Assembly: GCA_021825585.1 (NCBI GenBank)
Contig: JAKAGT010000017.1
Span: 50,074 to 114,073 of the forward strand
DNA length: 64,000 nucleotides
Direction: 5' to 3'
DNA from: Bacteroidota bacterium
GTDB lineage: Bacteria; Bacteroidota; Ignavibacteria; Kryptoniales; JAKASW01
The translations under genes were made by a program, and so were the position numbers. Shown here one piece after another: positions 8,650-16,910 of the stretch. The notes under the pieces were generated by a model that saw only the letters and a list, made by a program, of their open reading frames with translations, was not told the origin of the DNA and made no database searches. Numbering within the stretch: the first letter of the stretch is position 1; every line of letters starts with the position of its first letter.

Positions 8650-9516
8650 TCAACCGGTGATTGAAATCACCTCTTTGACCGGCCCAGCACTGAGTTCTCC
8701 AGGCCAATTGTTCTTCACCCTTCCATCGCCGTTTATCAGAATAGTTTGCGGAACAGTTCTTACCCTGTAAAGATGCTCAAATGCAGTATCAGTCATCAGT
8801 GTTGTGAACTTCAGCCCGTACTTAATGGATACCATTATCGGAAGTTGCGCTGGCTCAATCTCCGTGAAAGGGTTCACAGAATCAATCGAAATCAGGTTAA
8901 AGGAGCTGACACGAAACTTTCCCATGCTGTCGATGCCTCTATATTCAACAAGCAGCCGAATGAATGCGGCACTGGCAAGGTGTGAAAGATTCGGGACGAC
9001 GCTTATATCAGAAGTTGCATCTCCCGGATCACGAAGATCTTCATAGGTGCTCTGTTCGAGTATGGTGGCATAACCGAAGGGTACAACCGCACTCGCAGTC
9101 GATGTTGGATATCCCTCCTTGGAAACAGAAACCGTAAAGGATTGGCCGGTAATAACTCGTAGAGGGCCATAGTAGAACAAAGCCCTGATGGCGTCAATTA
9201 TCGCAGTGGTGTCGACCAGACTGAGTGTTCCATTAGAACTTCTAATGGTGACAGCCGCTCCATGCACTGGTTCCGATACGTCTGTTGGAGACTCTACGAC
9301 GGACATGACTCTCACGTACGCGGCCCGCGCATTGGCGAATAATACAGAGTAAACGTTCAGCTTCGGCTTGTAATTTACTTCGGGCTGAAAAGTCTGATTG
9401 CAGCTCAAGGAGAACAACGAAGCAAGAAACGCGAGGCAAGAAGCAAGAGATCGAACCAATTGACCGAGATTTTGAGAGCGCGATTGACGTCGAGAGTCCG
9501 ATGGTTCCACCTTCAT
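8650..9516 (-). CDS. DUF4249-like lipoprotein, copy 2, with a redoxin-like C-terminal tail
   Basis: 288 residues from the ATG at 9516, which overlaps the upstream BNR stop as ATGA. The signal peptide and lipobox are identical to copy 1, and the beta-sandwich part resembles copy 1 as far as about residue 225 (PFTEIEPAQLPIMVSI). After that copy 1 and copy 2 share nothing. Copy 2 ends KYGLKFTTLMTD, FEHLYRVRTVPQTILI, NGDGRVKNNWPGELS. This reads as the last third of a thioredoxin/AhpC-like protein, with the cis-proline loop TVPQT but without the CxxC half. The simplest explanation is a deletion that joined a lipoprotein gene to the end of a downstream redoxin gene. It may still fold as a lipoprotein. 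The redoxin part alone cannot be catalytic. Confidence 0.7.
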   Translation of the reverse strand: MKVEPSDSRRQSRSQNLGQLVRSLASCLAFLASLFSLSCNQTFQPEVNYKPKLNVYSVLFANARAAYVRVMSVVESPTDVSEPVHGAAVTIRSSNGTLSLVDTTAIIDAIRALFYYGPLRVITGQSFTVSVSKEGYPTSTASAVVPFGYATILEQSTYEDLRDPGDATSDISVVPNLSHLASAAFIRLLVEYRGIDSMGKFRVSSFNLISIDSVNPFTEIEPAQLPIMVSIKYGLKFTTLMTDTAFEHLYRVRTVPQTILINGDGRVKNNWPGELSAGPVKEVISITG

Positions 9517-9983
9517 TTGCACATTACCATCTTCTTTACAGAGACGTAGTCCCCGGCCCTGATTTGGCAGAAGTACACTCCGCTCGCGAGCTTGCTTCCG
9601 TCAAACCTGACTTCGTAGCTTCCCGGTCTCTGGATTTGATTGACCAGGGTAGCCACCTCTCTCCCAAGCACATCGTAAACCTTCAAGGTAACATTGCTGA
9701 CCGCTGACAGCTGATAGCTAATTGCTGTTGTCGGGTTAAATGGATTCGGGTAGTTCTGGAACAGACGAAACGAAGAAGCTACAGGCTTATTTTCCCGAAT
9801 TGCGGTCACAACGCGGTCGCTTTTGAACAAACCACCGTCCGTTCCTGCATATATATATCCCAGATTATCAAGAAGGAGCGCTGTAACATTTGAATCTGCA
9901 AGACCCGTATTCTCAGGCTCCCAGTTCAGTCCATGGTCGGTTGACATAAATACTCCACGATCGAATGTGCCGGCAAAATATCT
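9269..9983. repeat. 715-bp near-identical direct repeat, copy B
   Basis: Partner of 5891-6605, same orientation, with one mismatch (T at 9925). It spans the end of BNR gene 2 and the beginning of lipoprotein gene 2. The boundary at 9983/9984 is sharp: beyond it the two BNR genes differ at many positions. Confidence 0.95.
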
Positions 9984-11645
9984 TGAGGGAAAATCGACCA
10001 GGAAACTGGTTACGTTCTTCCCGCTTATTGATGAAATGCTTTTCCACGTCTCCCCTGAATCGTCCGAGCAATATGCCCCGGATGAATCTGTGCCTGCAAA
10101 CATTCTCCCCATGTAGTCGACCTCTAATGTCTTTACGCTGCTGAATATTATCGGTGAAGAGATACCGACCTGCCACCAGAACGTCCTGTCTCCGCTACTG
10201 ACAAAAACACCGTCATGCTTTGTGCCGGCGTAGAGATTGCCCGATGAATCGAGGGCAAGGCAATAAATACTGGTGAGAGGAAGGCCGACGGTCGACAGGG
10301 GACCCCATCCCGCACCCAACCCGTTCGCCGCTTCAAATATCCCTCCCGGAGTACCGGCATAATATGCCGTAGGCGTCTCAACGAAATCATATATCCATTG
10401 CTTCGTAAGAGGAATCCAGAAATTCCCCGAATCGGGCAAATAGAACAATCCACCCGCAGTCGCTGCATATAATATTTTGTTGGATACCGACCAGCGGATT
10501 TGATAGACTGTCGCCTTGCCCAAGCCGTCGCTAGTTCTCAGCCAGTGCCCTGAATGATGTTCCTTCTCGAAGATTCCACCGTCTGTACCGGCATACAAAT
10601 TACCGTCGTTGTCCATGCCAAGCGACATGATTGCAGCCGGGTAAATTCCACATTGAACCCACATTGAAGCTGATTTGTCCAGGAAAAATATGCCGTCATT
10701 TTCCGTCCCGAGATAGCTAATCCCGTTGTGGTCGTAGAGGGCCGCTTTTATCGCTGCACCAGACAGGGTGGCCTTGACCACCGGTTTCCACCCTGATAAG
10801 ACATCGTCGTAAACATAAACACCCATGTCTGTCATAGCAATTGCTTCTGCCGAGCGGTCAATCTGGACCACTCCGATACTTGCTCCCAACGGAATTCCAG
10901 CCGCATCTTCCTTCCAACTCCCATTACCTGGTGTCAAGGAGTAAATGCTGGTGAATGCCCCATCACTTGCTAGAGCGAAGACTTTTCCTGATTTATCCAC
11001 GGCCATGGATTCAATCGAATCCGACGCCATCCCAGTGAGTTGCCATGTTTTTCCGCCGTCAGAAGAAATATAGACTCCTCCACCGCATGGAAAGCGTCCG
11101 AACGAGCGATAATATCCTACGTAGATGTCACCTAGACTACCCTCGGCAATTGACGATACATACCCACAGTCCGCTCTCACTTGGGATACAAACCATGTTT
11201 TTCCAGCGTCGTTTGAGATCGAGACAGTTTGAAACCCGCCGACACAGAGCCTGCTCCCTGAAATAGCCGATATAGCCGATGCACCTCCGGGTAGGCTCGT
11301 CTTGAACCATGATGTTCCTCTATCGGTCGACTTGTACAATCCGACGTCCATGTCTCCATAGTAAATATTGTTGGCGGAGTCAGTAGCAAGAGCAGTATCA
11401 AACCCGTAGCTCAGGAGGCCTAACACTCGCTGCCAGCTCTCGCCTCTGTCTGTTGAGCGATATATTTGTTCTATGCCGGTAAAGGTAGCAACATAAACGT
11501 TTCCCGCTTGATCCAACGTCAGAGATTGTATCGAGCCGGAATAGGGCCCATTGATTCTCGACCATGAAACGGTCTGTGCCCCTGCAAAAGTACAACATAT
11601 TCCGCAGATGGCTATAATTGCCGCAAACGATCCTATGCGTTCCAT
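9513..11645 (-). CDS. BNR/sortilin-type propeller protein with T9SS-like sorting domain, copy 2
   Basis: 710 residues, ATG at 11645 with GGAG seven bases upstream. Signal peptide at residues 1-23 (ending TFAGA). It has the same domain order as the paralogue at 6135-8270: BNR/Asp-box repeats (STDRGESW, STDRGTSW, SNDAGKTW, SSDGGKTW, STDHGLNW) followed by a C-terminal sorting domain with FQNYPNPFNPTT and SGVYFCQI. The N-terminal and central parts have diverged while the last ~180 residues are almost identical, because of the shared 715-bp block. It precedes and overlaps lipoprotein gene 2 and follows the MauE-like gene by about 120 bases. It is probably a surface or secreted binding protein. No catalytic residues are recognisable. 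Confidence 0.85.
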   Translation of the reverse strand: MERIGSFAAIIAICGICCTFAGAQTVSWSRINGPYSGSIQSLTLDQAGNVYVATFTGIEQIYRSTDRGESWQRVLGLLSYGFDTALATDSANNIYYGDMDVGLYKSTDRGTSWFKTSLPGGASAISAISGSRLCVGGFQTVSISNDAGKTWFVSQVRADCGYVSSIAEGSLGDIYVGYYRSFGRFPCGGGVYISSDGGKTWQLTGMASDSIESMAVDKSGKVFALASDGAFTSIYSLTPGNGSWKEDAAGIPLGASIGVVQIDRSAEAIAMTDMGVYVYDDVLSGWKPVVKATLSGAAIKAALYDHNGISYLGTENDGIFFLDKSASMWVQCGIYPAAIMSLGMDNDGNLYAGTDGGIFEKEHHSGHWLRTSDGLGKATVYQIRWSVSNKILYAATAGGLFYLPDSGNFWIPLTKQWIYDFVETPTAYYAGTPGGIFEAANGLGAGWGPLSTVGLPLTSIYCLALDSSGNLYAGTKHDGVFVSSGDRTFWWQVGISSPIIFSSVKTLEVDYMGRMFAGTDSSGAYCSDDSGETWKSISSISGKNVTSFLVDFPSRYFAGTFDRGVFMSTDHGLNWEPENTGLADSNVTALLLDNLGYIYAGTDGGLFKSDRVVTAIRENKPVASSFRLFQNYPNPFNPTTAISYQLSAVSNVTLKVYDVLGREVATLVNQIQRPGSYEVRFDGSKLASGVYFCQIRAGDYVSVKKMVMCK

Positions 11646-11764
11646 TGTTACGCTCCGTTAATGACCTCTCTTAGCGTAAGGAGAGTCCAATAAACTCTCG
11701 GACACTCTTTTTTCCCTGACAGAAAAGGAATCCCGATGTCTCAACAAGACCGCAGGCAAAACGG

Positions 11765-12250
11765 CTAATTACAGGTTATGGCCCAAAGGATTTGCTTTTC
11801 CTTATCATGTACAATGAATGCCGTTCCCAGGAGGAGCAAATCTCGAATAAGAAAAATCGTATCGACACGGCTTGAGAGAAAAGGCCCGAAACAGTTGCAA
11901 TCAACCTCATTTTGAACCATCAATTGGGGCAAGAAGACAGCGATGAAAAGGACCAGGAGAAACATCACAACAAGGCTTGACTGCTTAACAAGCAGGCCTG
12001 CAATTAGAAATATCCCCACGATAATCTCGACCGCGCAGAGAACAATCGCGATCTCACCGGCTACGGAACTTAAGTCTATTGACAAGCTCTTGATCATCCC
12101 CACTAAAGATTCGGCACTTATGATTTTCGAGATACCGGAAGACAGAAAAACTGCCCCGAGGGTAACCCTCAAGAGAAATACTATCCCGTCTAGAGTTCTC
12201 TTTATGTTTCTATATTGCTTTGTTTGTGCATCGCGAATAAGCCGTACCAT
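11765..12250 (-). CDS. MauE/DoxX-like redox-associated membrane protein 1
   Basis: 161 residues with four hydrophobic helices (around residues 24-44, 64-86, 90-110, 130-148), the size and topology of MauE/DoxX membrane proteins. The motif VDCNCFGPF, with two cysteines before Phe-Gly, lies in the last periplasmic loop; the second MauE-like gene of the window (54029-54547) has ECGCFGKL in the same place. MauE is known for its role in maturing the disulfide-rich small subunit of methylamine dehydrogenase, and relatives move reducing or oxidising equivalents to the periplasm. As first gene of the operon that carries the 10-Cys peptide, it may handle that peptide's disulfides. That last step is inference. 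GGGAG lies eight bases before the ATG. Confidence 0.75.
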   Translation of the reverse strand: MVRLIRDAQTKQYRNIKRTLDGIVFLLRVTLGAVFLSSGISKIISAESLVGMIKSLSIDLSSVAGEIAIVLCAVEIIVGIFLIAGLLVKQSSLVVMFLLVLFIAVFLPQLMVQNEVDCNCFGPFLSSRVDTIFLIRDLLLLGTAFIVHDKEKQILWAITCN

Positions 12251-12374
12251 CCCGGGCTACTCCCATATTCACCACGTGTACACATCTAGAGAACGCTTAC
12301 ACCAAACTTACCCCAAAAGAACCGAACGCGTGACCCCGCTCAACTCAAGTGCCGACAAAAGCAGACACCACCAG

Positions 12375-12409
12375 AAAAAGGTCGCCCGCTGAACGTGGGC
12401 GACCTTTTC
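12375..12409 (-). terminator. Rho-independent terminator of the PorV operon
   Basis: AAAAGGTCGCCC and GGGCGACCTTTT form a long GC-rich stem around a short loop, with a run of T on the minus strand after the stem. It lies just after the stop of the PorV-like gene (12430) and ends the TonB-receptor/sorting-domain-protein/PorV operon. Between here and 12250 I see no strong promoter for the next operon. Confidence 0.85.
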
Positions 12410-12429
12410 CGATCACTCTAGATTATTCC

Positions 12430-13491
12430 TCAGAACCCAAGCTTCACGGTGAACACGTTGTTCGAGCTGAGCATCACAGCGTGCTGATAGGCGTAGTCAA
12501 AAGTAAAGTTGAATGTACCTAAGTTATAGTTTATCCCGGCTCCAAGCGTGTAGTCGTAAATCTGAGACAATTGTCCCGTCTGATCCTTCGGCGCCTGCGG
12601 AGCATAATTGTAGCCGCCGCGGACGAATATCATATTGTTGAAGGCATACTCGGCCCCGATGTTATACAAATCGGAGCTGTAGTTGTTATTCTGGAAAGTG
12701 CCGAAGACGGTGATCTTATTCATGCTCCCCAACTGCTTGTCATAGGCAAGCCCGACTTCCATCTGAGACGGAAGCTCGAACGAGGCCGCGTCGACCGAAT
12801 ACCATTGGGTACCACGGATGTCTCCTACCGTCGTTCCCTGACGGAGAAGGTTCGGACCGCCGAACGTCATGTTCGGGCCGAGGTTCTTGATCACGACCCC
12901 CAACTTCAACTCGGGAACGAGCAGACCGCTGTACTGGACACCAGCATCTAAAGCAAACCCCGTAGCTGAGGTGCTGACAATAGTCTCGCTTATGAAATTA
13001 AAATTCGCACCGACAGATATCCGGTCTGTGAGCTGCCTCGAATACGTGAGACCGGCTACGATGAATGTCGGGGAATAGGTCGCGCCTGTCCCGTCGGGGT
13101 TATCTTCAGTGGTTACAGCGATGTTGCCAAACGCAATGGACTTAAACGAAGCAGCGAACGTTCCGATTCCGGAGAAGGAGACGTCGACTGCCCCATAGTC
13201 TACTCCGATATTGGCAAAGTAGGTCATGTGTGAAAAGTACGCTTCCGTGCCGAAAGATGTCCGTGAAACACCCGCAGGGTTCCAGTAGATCGCGTCTGCC
13301 CCGCTTGCAAAAGCGATATTGCTTCCGCCCAGGGCAATTCCACGGGCACCAACCGGTATCAAGAGTTCCTGGGCACCCGCGGTGCCTGTGCGATTCGTGT
13401 TCCCCGCCTCTGCCTTCGGCACGAATGCAGGGACATAAACCAGGCCGAGCAGCACAAGAACAACGGCTAGACGCCTTAGTGTGATATTCAT
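12430..13491 (-). CDS. PorV/PorQ-family outer-membrane beta-barrel
   Basis: 353 residues from the ATG at 13491, selected for its signal peptide (MNITLRRLAVVLVLLGLVY...AEA) and the ribosome site AAGGAGA. The mature start GTAGAQELLIPVGARGIALGGSNIAF, then GADAIYWNPAGVS, is the signature of PorV/PorQ-type barrels, and the rest is alternating amphipathic strands to the terminal VFTVKLGF. PorV is a T9SS outer-membrane protein that helps release cargo carrying C-terminal sorting domains. Many Ignavibacteria-like genomes encode several PorV paralogues beside individual cargo genes. Here the gene directly before it (13559) encodes such a cargo, so a dedicated export or anchoring partner is likely. Confidence 0.85.
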   Translation of the reverse strand: MNITLRRLAVVLVLLGLVYVPAFVPKAEAGNTNRTGTAGAQELLIPVGARGIALGGSNIAFASGADAIYWNPAGVSRTSFGTEAYFSHMTYFANIGVDYGAVDVSFSGIGTFAASFKSIAFGNIAVTTEDNPDGTGATYSPTFIVAGLTYSRQLTDRISVGANFNFISETIVSTSATGFALDAGVQYSGLLVPELKLGVVIKNLGPNMTFGGPNLLRQGTTVGDIRGTQWYSVDAASFELPSQMEVGLAYDKQLGSMNKITVFGTFQNNNYSSDLYNIGAEYAFNNMIFVRGGYNYAPQAPKDQTGQLSQIYDYTLGAGINYNLGTFNFTFDYAYQHAVMLSSNNVFTVKLGF

Positions 13492-13558
13492 AGAATATCT
13501 CCTTCCAATCTTAAGATTCTCGAATAGCAGCGTTTTCAATTTCATATCCTCCCGGTTC

Positions 13559-16500
13559 TCAGTAGTGATCCAGGAACTGTTGCTCGGGGATAATCGCGAG
13601 CTTAAGTATTTTCGTCCCAATGCCGGGGCAGTCGATGTGCGCTATGTACATCCCTGCCGCGATGGGCAATTGATGCTCATTCATCAGATCCCAGTCAGCA
13701 AACTGCGTGTTGTCGCTCTTCACCAACGTACGGACGAGAATACCCGCAAGATTGAAGATGCGAATCGTCGCATTCTTGGGGAGGTGAGTGAACCTTACCC
13801 ATCTCGTGTACTTATCGGCTTCGAGCCTGTTGAATCCGAAGTAAGGATTCGGGAAGACGTTGATCTTCGAGATATCGGCTACTTCATTGGCTTTATCCTG
13901 GGTAGGAGCTGTGGCAGTGAAAGTAAACTGATCGCTTGGCGTGTTGATATGGTTCGTGATAATCTCCATGACATTCTGAGAAGTCCATGCATTCGTATTT
14001 CTACGGGTTACTGTGCCGAACCACATAACCGGTAGGGTATTGTTCAGAATATTCTGTTGAAGTGTCGGATCAGGAGTCGTGCTGTAAGGAACATCGAATA
14101 TGTAGAACCACTCACGGGGACCGCCGGTGCTGATGTTGTCTCCGTATGTGGCATCGTTGTAATAAGGAGGCCAGTACTTGCCGTCGGCGAGTCCGTTCTT
14201 GACGTTGTTCTCGTTGTAACCTACTGCCAGTCGTGTCGGCGGATTAGTTTCCATATTCCATGCTGAGAATGGCATGGACTTGGTGAAGTCCTGGTAATTG
14301 AACGAACCGCCGGGATTGGGTATCGGCGCGAACCACGGTTGCGCTGGAGGATTCTGCGCGCCGCGCAGGTAGCGATACGCAAAGGACGCGTTGGGGTCGT
14401 TCGGATCAAGGATGTTCCCCGCTGTGTCTGTATTCGCAAATCTGATCTCAACGTTTCTTAGCTGATCATAAGTAACTGTGGAACTGGAGAACCACTGATC
14501 ATAGCCGTTGCCGATCGCTCCGCCGAACCCTTCGGCACCCCAGTTCCCATTAGCCCATGTCCAGAATCGACCTGTTGAAGGAGTCCATGACCAATCTTTC
14601 ATTCCCGGGGGTGGACCAAATGTGGCAATCTGGACGCCGTCAATCACATATCCAGGCGGGGGCGTCCCTGCAGGCGTTTGAGTCTGGTCGGATAACATTA
14701 CCTTACCCGAGGTAACATCTGTCAGTTTCCATGTAGTTGTGCCGCCGGTTGTGTCGAAGTTCACTCTGTACTGGTGTCCCGTCAGCACACCCGGATCGAT
14801 CACACTTGCAACCACAGTGCCGTCGCTGCTCCCAGCATGGGTGACTGAGAGCGAATCGCCGCTTGCGAAAGCAAACCGAACGCCATTTCCCGGAGCTTGC
14901 GGGCGCACATCCAAAATTGCAGGAGAGCTTTCAAGAGCGTGCGGAACCAGCCCTTCTGTAAGATTAACGCTGTAGGCTGTCACGGCATAATAGTAATCCC
15001 TATCATTGACAAGCGGTCCACCGGTGAAAGCGTCTTGAGTGATAGTCAAGGCGTGTTTTATACCGCTGTCGGTACCATACTCTGTGGGGGTCACAACGTA
15101 AGTTCCGAGCGCCACACTGAAGGTGGTGTCCTGAATTGTACGTATGCCATCGACGACGTCATAAGTAGCAATGAGCTTTCCGCCGGTCGGAGAGTTACGC
15201 TGATACTGGTAAACGTTATATCCCTCGAAAGTGTATCCCTTGGAAACAGAATTTTCAACCTTGGCCGCGGCAACCGGATCGCCCCATGAAAGGACTATTT
15301 CATTATCAAGGTTGGCGACTTTTACGGCCGGCTGCGGAGGCGGAACCGCAAGCTGGAAGAGAGAATTGTAAGCAGACTGAGCAATATCATCATTGGATCT
15401 CAGGACAGAGATGCTTGAAAGATAGTCAGCACCCAAACCGGCCAAAGCGGCCACGACAACCTGTTGTGTATCGCCCGGATTCATGCTGAACGGACCCGAG
15501 TTAAGGCACATTCTGACGTCGGCCGGGGAAGAAACAGAACCTTGCCCGACAAATGTCGGACCCTTTCCAGTGACCGGGTCACCGGGATAACAGAAGCTGC
15601 TGCCGCCCGTTACCGACGGATCAAACGGCGCCCCCGTGGTGCTCACTCTCCCCCTCATGAGGTTATACCATTGTGGAGTGCCGCGCACATCGTTCAGCGG
15701 CGGGTCGGTAAAGGTCGCGTTCCCGTTGATAAAGAAAGTGAACGCAGTCATCGGCAGATTTACATAACCTCCAACCCTCTGCATATTGAAGATGGCAGTA
15801 TCTGCAGAAGTTGCCGCAACCTTTGGGCCCTGGAAGAAGTCAAAGCCGGCTGACGGTGGTGGTAAGCCTAAACTCGCGAAGTTCGCATCCCTCGCTTCGC
15901 CGTTGTAAACATACCCCAGGCTTCTCGTCGTATCGCAGCCGGTCGCATCGTCTCCGGCAAAACCGAGATCCGGGTCGGCCCATTGCGACACATACATCGA
16001 GTCCAATCTCATGCCACTCTTATTGATGAATGTGTAGCTGATGAAAATGGTGTTTCCCAAAGCTCCCGGACGATTATAAGCCCATATTGTGCGCTGTACC
16101 TCGATGCCTATCGGATTCGATCCATAGAGTCCGCGCGTCAATGGAGCATTGGCGTCGTTCATGACCATCCATTGTGTTTGGTCCGCGCCGGGGAAACCAG
16201 GTGTGCATGTTGTCGGGTCGTAACCACTTCCACCGTTAAGGTGTGCCACTCCGTTAGCATCCGTGAACGGAGCGCCCTCATTTGCCGGCCATTGGTTCCA
16301 ATCGGTCCAGTATTGGTTTAACAGATCACTGGCACTATAACCTTCGAACTGGTTGATATAGGGGACCTCACTGTTTTGAAGGATGTTGGTCTCACTGGCA
16401 ATTGTCGCCGCATCGCTTGTAGGTTTGATGTCCGGACGAACACGATATACCCTATATTCAGATTTTCCCGCATCGTCTGCAACAGGCAGACTTGTTGCCG

Positions 16501-16879
16501 TGCCGTACTGGAGTATTCTACCGGCTTGCACGCCGTGATTGTATGTGGAACCTCCGCAATACAGGGTATCATTCTTGAAGGCCGTCCACACAAGGCCATC
16601 TTCAAAAATACAGGTGCCAACGACCGAACCGATCGGGAATTCGAATCCTTCATTATCAGACTTGAACTTATTGAAAGATCCGTCGCCGTTGTTCGAGTAG
16701 TAGTTGAAGATGTTGTTTATGTCCATGGGTCTGTAGAGGCTGTTTGTCATCACCTTATGGACTTTTTGCTTGTTATCCCCCTTGTTGACAGGCCCCTCCG
16801 CTCGCGCCTGCTGTACAGTAGTCCACGCAGAGAAAAAAAGAGCCAATGCAACCCCGATGAAGAATTCTTTTCGAAACAT
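13559..16879 (-). CDS. Large exported protein with fibronectin-like region and C-terminal sorting-type domain
   Basis: About 1106 residues from the ATG at 16879, chosen for its signal peptide (MFRKEFFIGVALALFFSAW...ARA). The first half contains Gly/Asp/Tyr-rich beta segments without a recognisable enzyme motif. A fibronectin-III-like stretch follows (VKVANLDNEIVLSWGDPVAA, then YTFEGYNVYQYQ), and later a long Pro/Trp/Tyr-rich part. The C-terminal ~95 residues have the layout of T9SS-type sorting domains: INVFPNPYFGFN, ATIRIFNLAGILVRTL, IAAGMYIAHID, TKILKLAII. It sits between a TonB receptor and a PorV-like barrel on one transcript, so it is likely exported to the surface and may capture a substrate for the receptor. 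Function unknown. Confidence 0.75.
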   Translation of the reverse strand: MFRKEFFIGVALALFFSAWTTVQQARAEGPVNKGDNKQKVHKVMTNSLYRPMDINNIFNYYSNNGDGSFNKFKSDNEGFEFPIGSVVGTCIFEDGLVWTAFKNDTLYCGGSTYNHGVQAGRILQYGTATSLPVADDAGKSEYRVYRVRPDIKPTSDAATIASETNILQNSEVPYINQFEGYSASDLLNQYWTDWNQWPANEGAPFTDANGVAHLNGGSGYDPTTCTPGFPGADQTQWMVMNDANAPLTRGLYGSNPIGIEVQRTIWAYNRPGALGNTIFISYTFINKSGMRLDSMYVSQWADPDLGFAGDDATGCDTTRSLGYVYNGEARDANFASLGLPPPSAGFDFFQGPKVAATSADTAIFNMQRVGGYVNLPMTAFTFFINGNATFTDPPLNDVRGTPQWYNLMRGRVSTTGAPFDPSVTGGSSFCYPGDPVTGKGPTFVGQGSVSSPADVRMCLNSGPFSMNPGDTQQVVVAALAGLGADYLSSISVLRSNDDIAQSAYNSLFQLAVPPPQPAVKVANLDNEIVLSWGDPVAAAKVENSVSKGYTFEGYNVYQYQRNSPTGGKLIATYDVVDGIRTIQDTTFSVALGTYVVTPTEYGTDSGIKHALTITQDAFTGGPLVNDRDYYYAVTAYSVNLTEGLVPHALESSPAILDVRPQAPGNGVRFAFASGDSLSVTHAGSSDGTVVASVIDPGVLTGHQYRVNFDTTGGTTTWKLTDVTSGKVMLSDQTQTPAGTPPPGYVIDGVQIATFGPPPGMKDWSWTPSTGRFWTWANGNWGAEGFGGAIGNGYDQWFSSSTVTYDQLRNVEIRFANTDTAGNILDPNDPNASFAYRYLRGAQNPPAQPWFAPIPNPGGSFNYQDFTKSMPFSAWNMETNPPTRLAVGYNENNVKNGLADGKYWPPYYNDATYGDNISTGGPREWFYIFDVPYSTTPDPTLQQNILNNTLPVMWFGTVTRRNTNAWTSQNVMEIITNHINTPSDQFTFTATAPTQDKANEVADISKINVFPNPYFGFNRLEADKYTRWVRFTHLPKNATIRIFNLAGILVRTLVKSDNTQFADWDLMNEHQLPIAAGMYIAHIDCPGIGTKILKLAIIPEQQFLDHY

Positions 16880-16910
16880 AGAGTATTCCTCCCAGACTTT
16901 CGTTTTCTTG

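Noticed and set aside
11675..11720. Hairpin GAGAGT/ACTCTC followed by a T-run, upstream of BNR gene 2
   Set aside because: The T-run is on the plus strand, where no gene ends, so it is not a terminator for the minus-strand operon.
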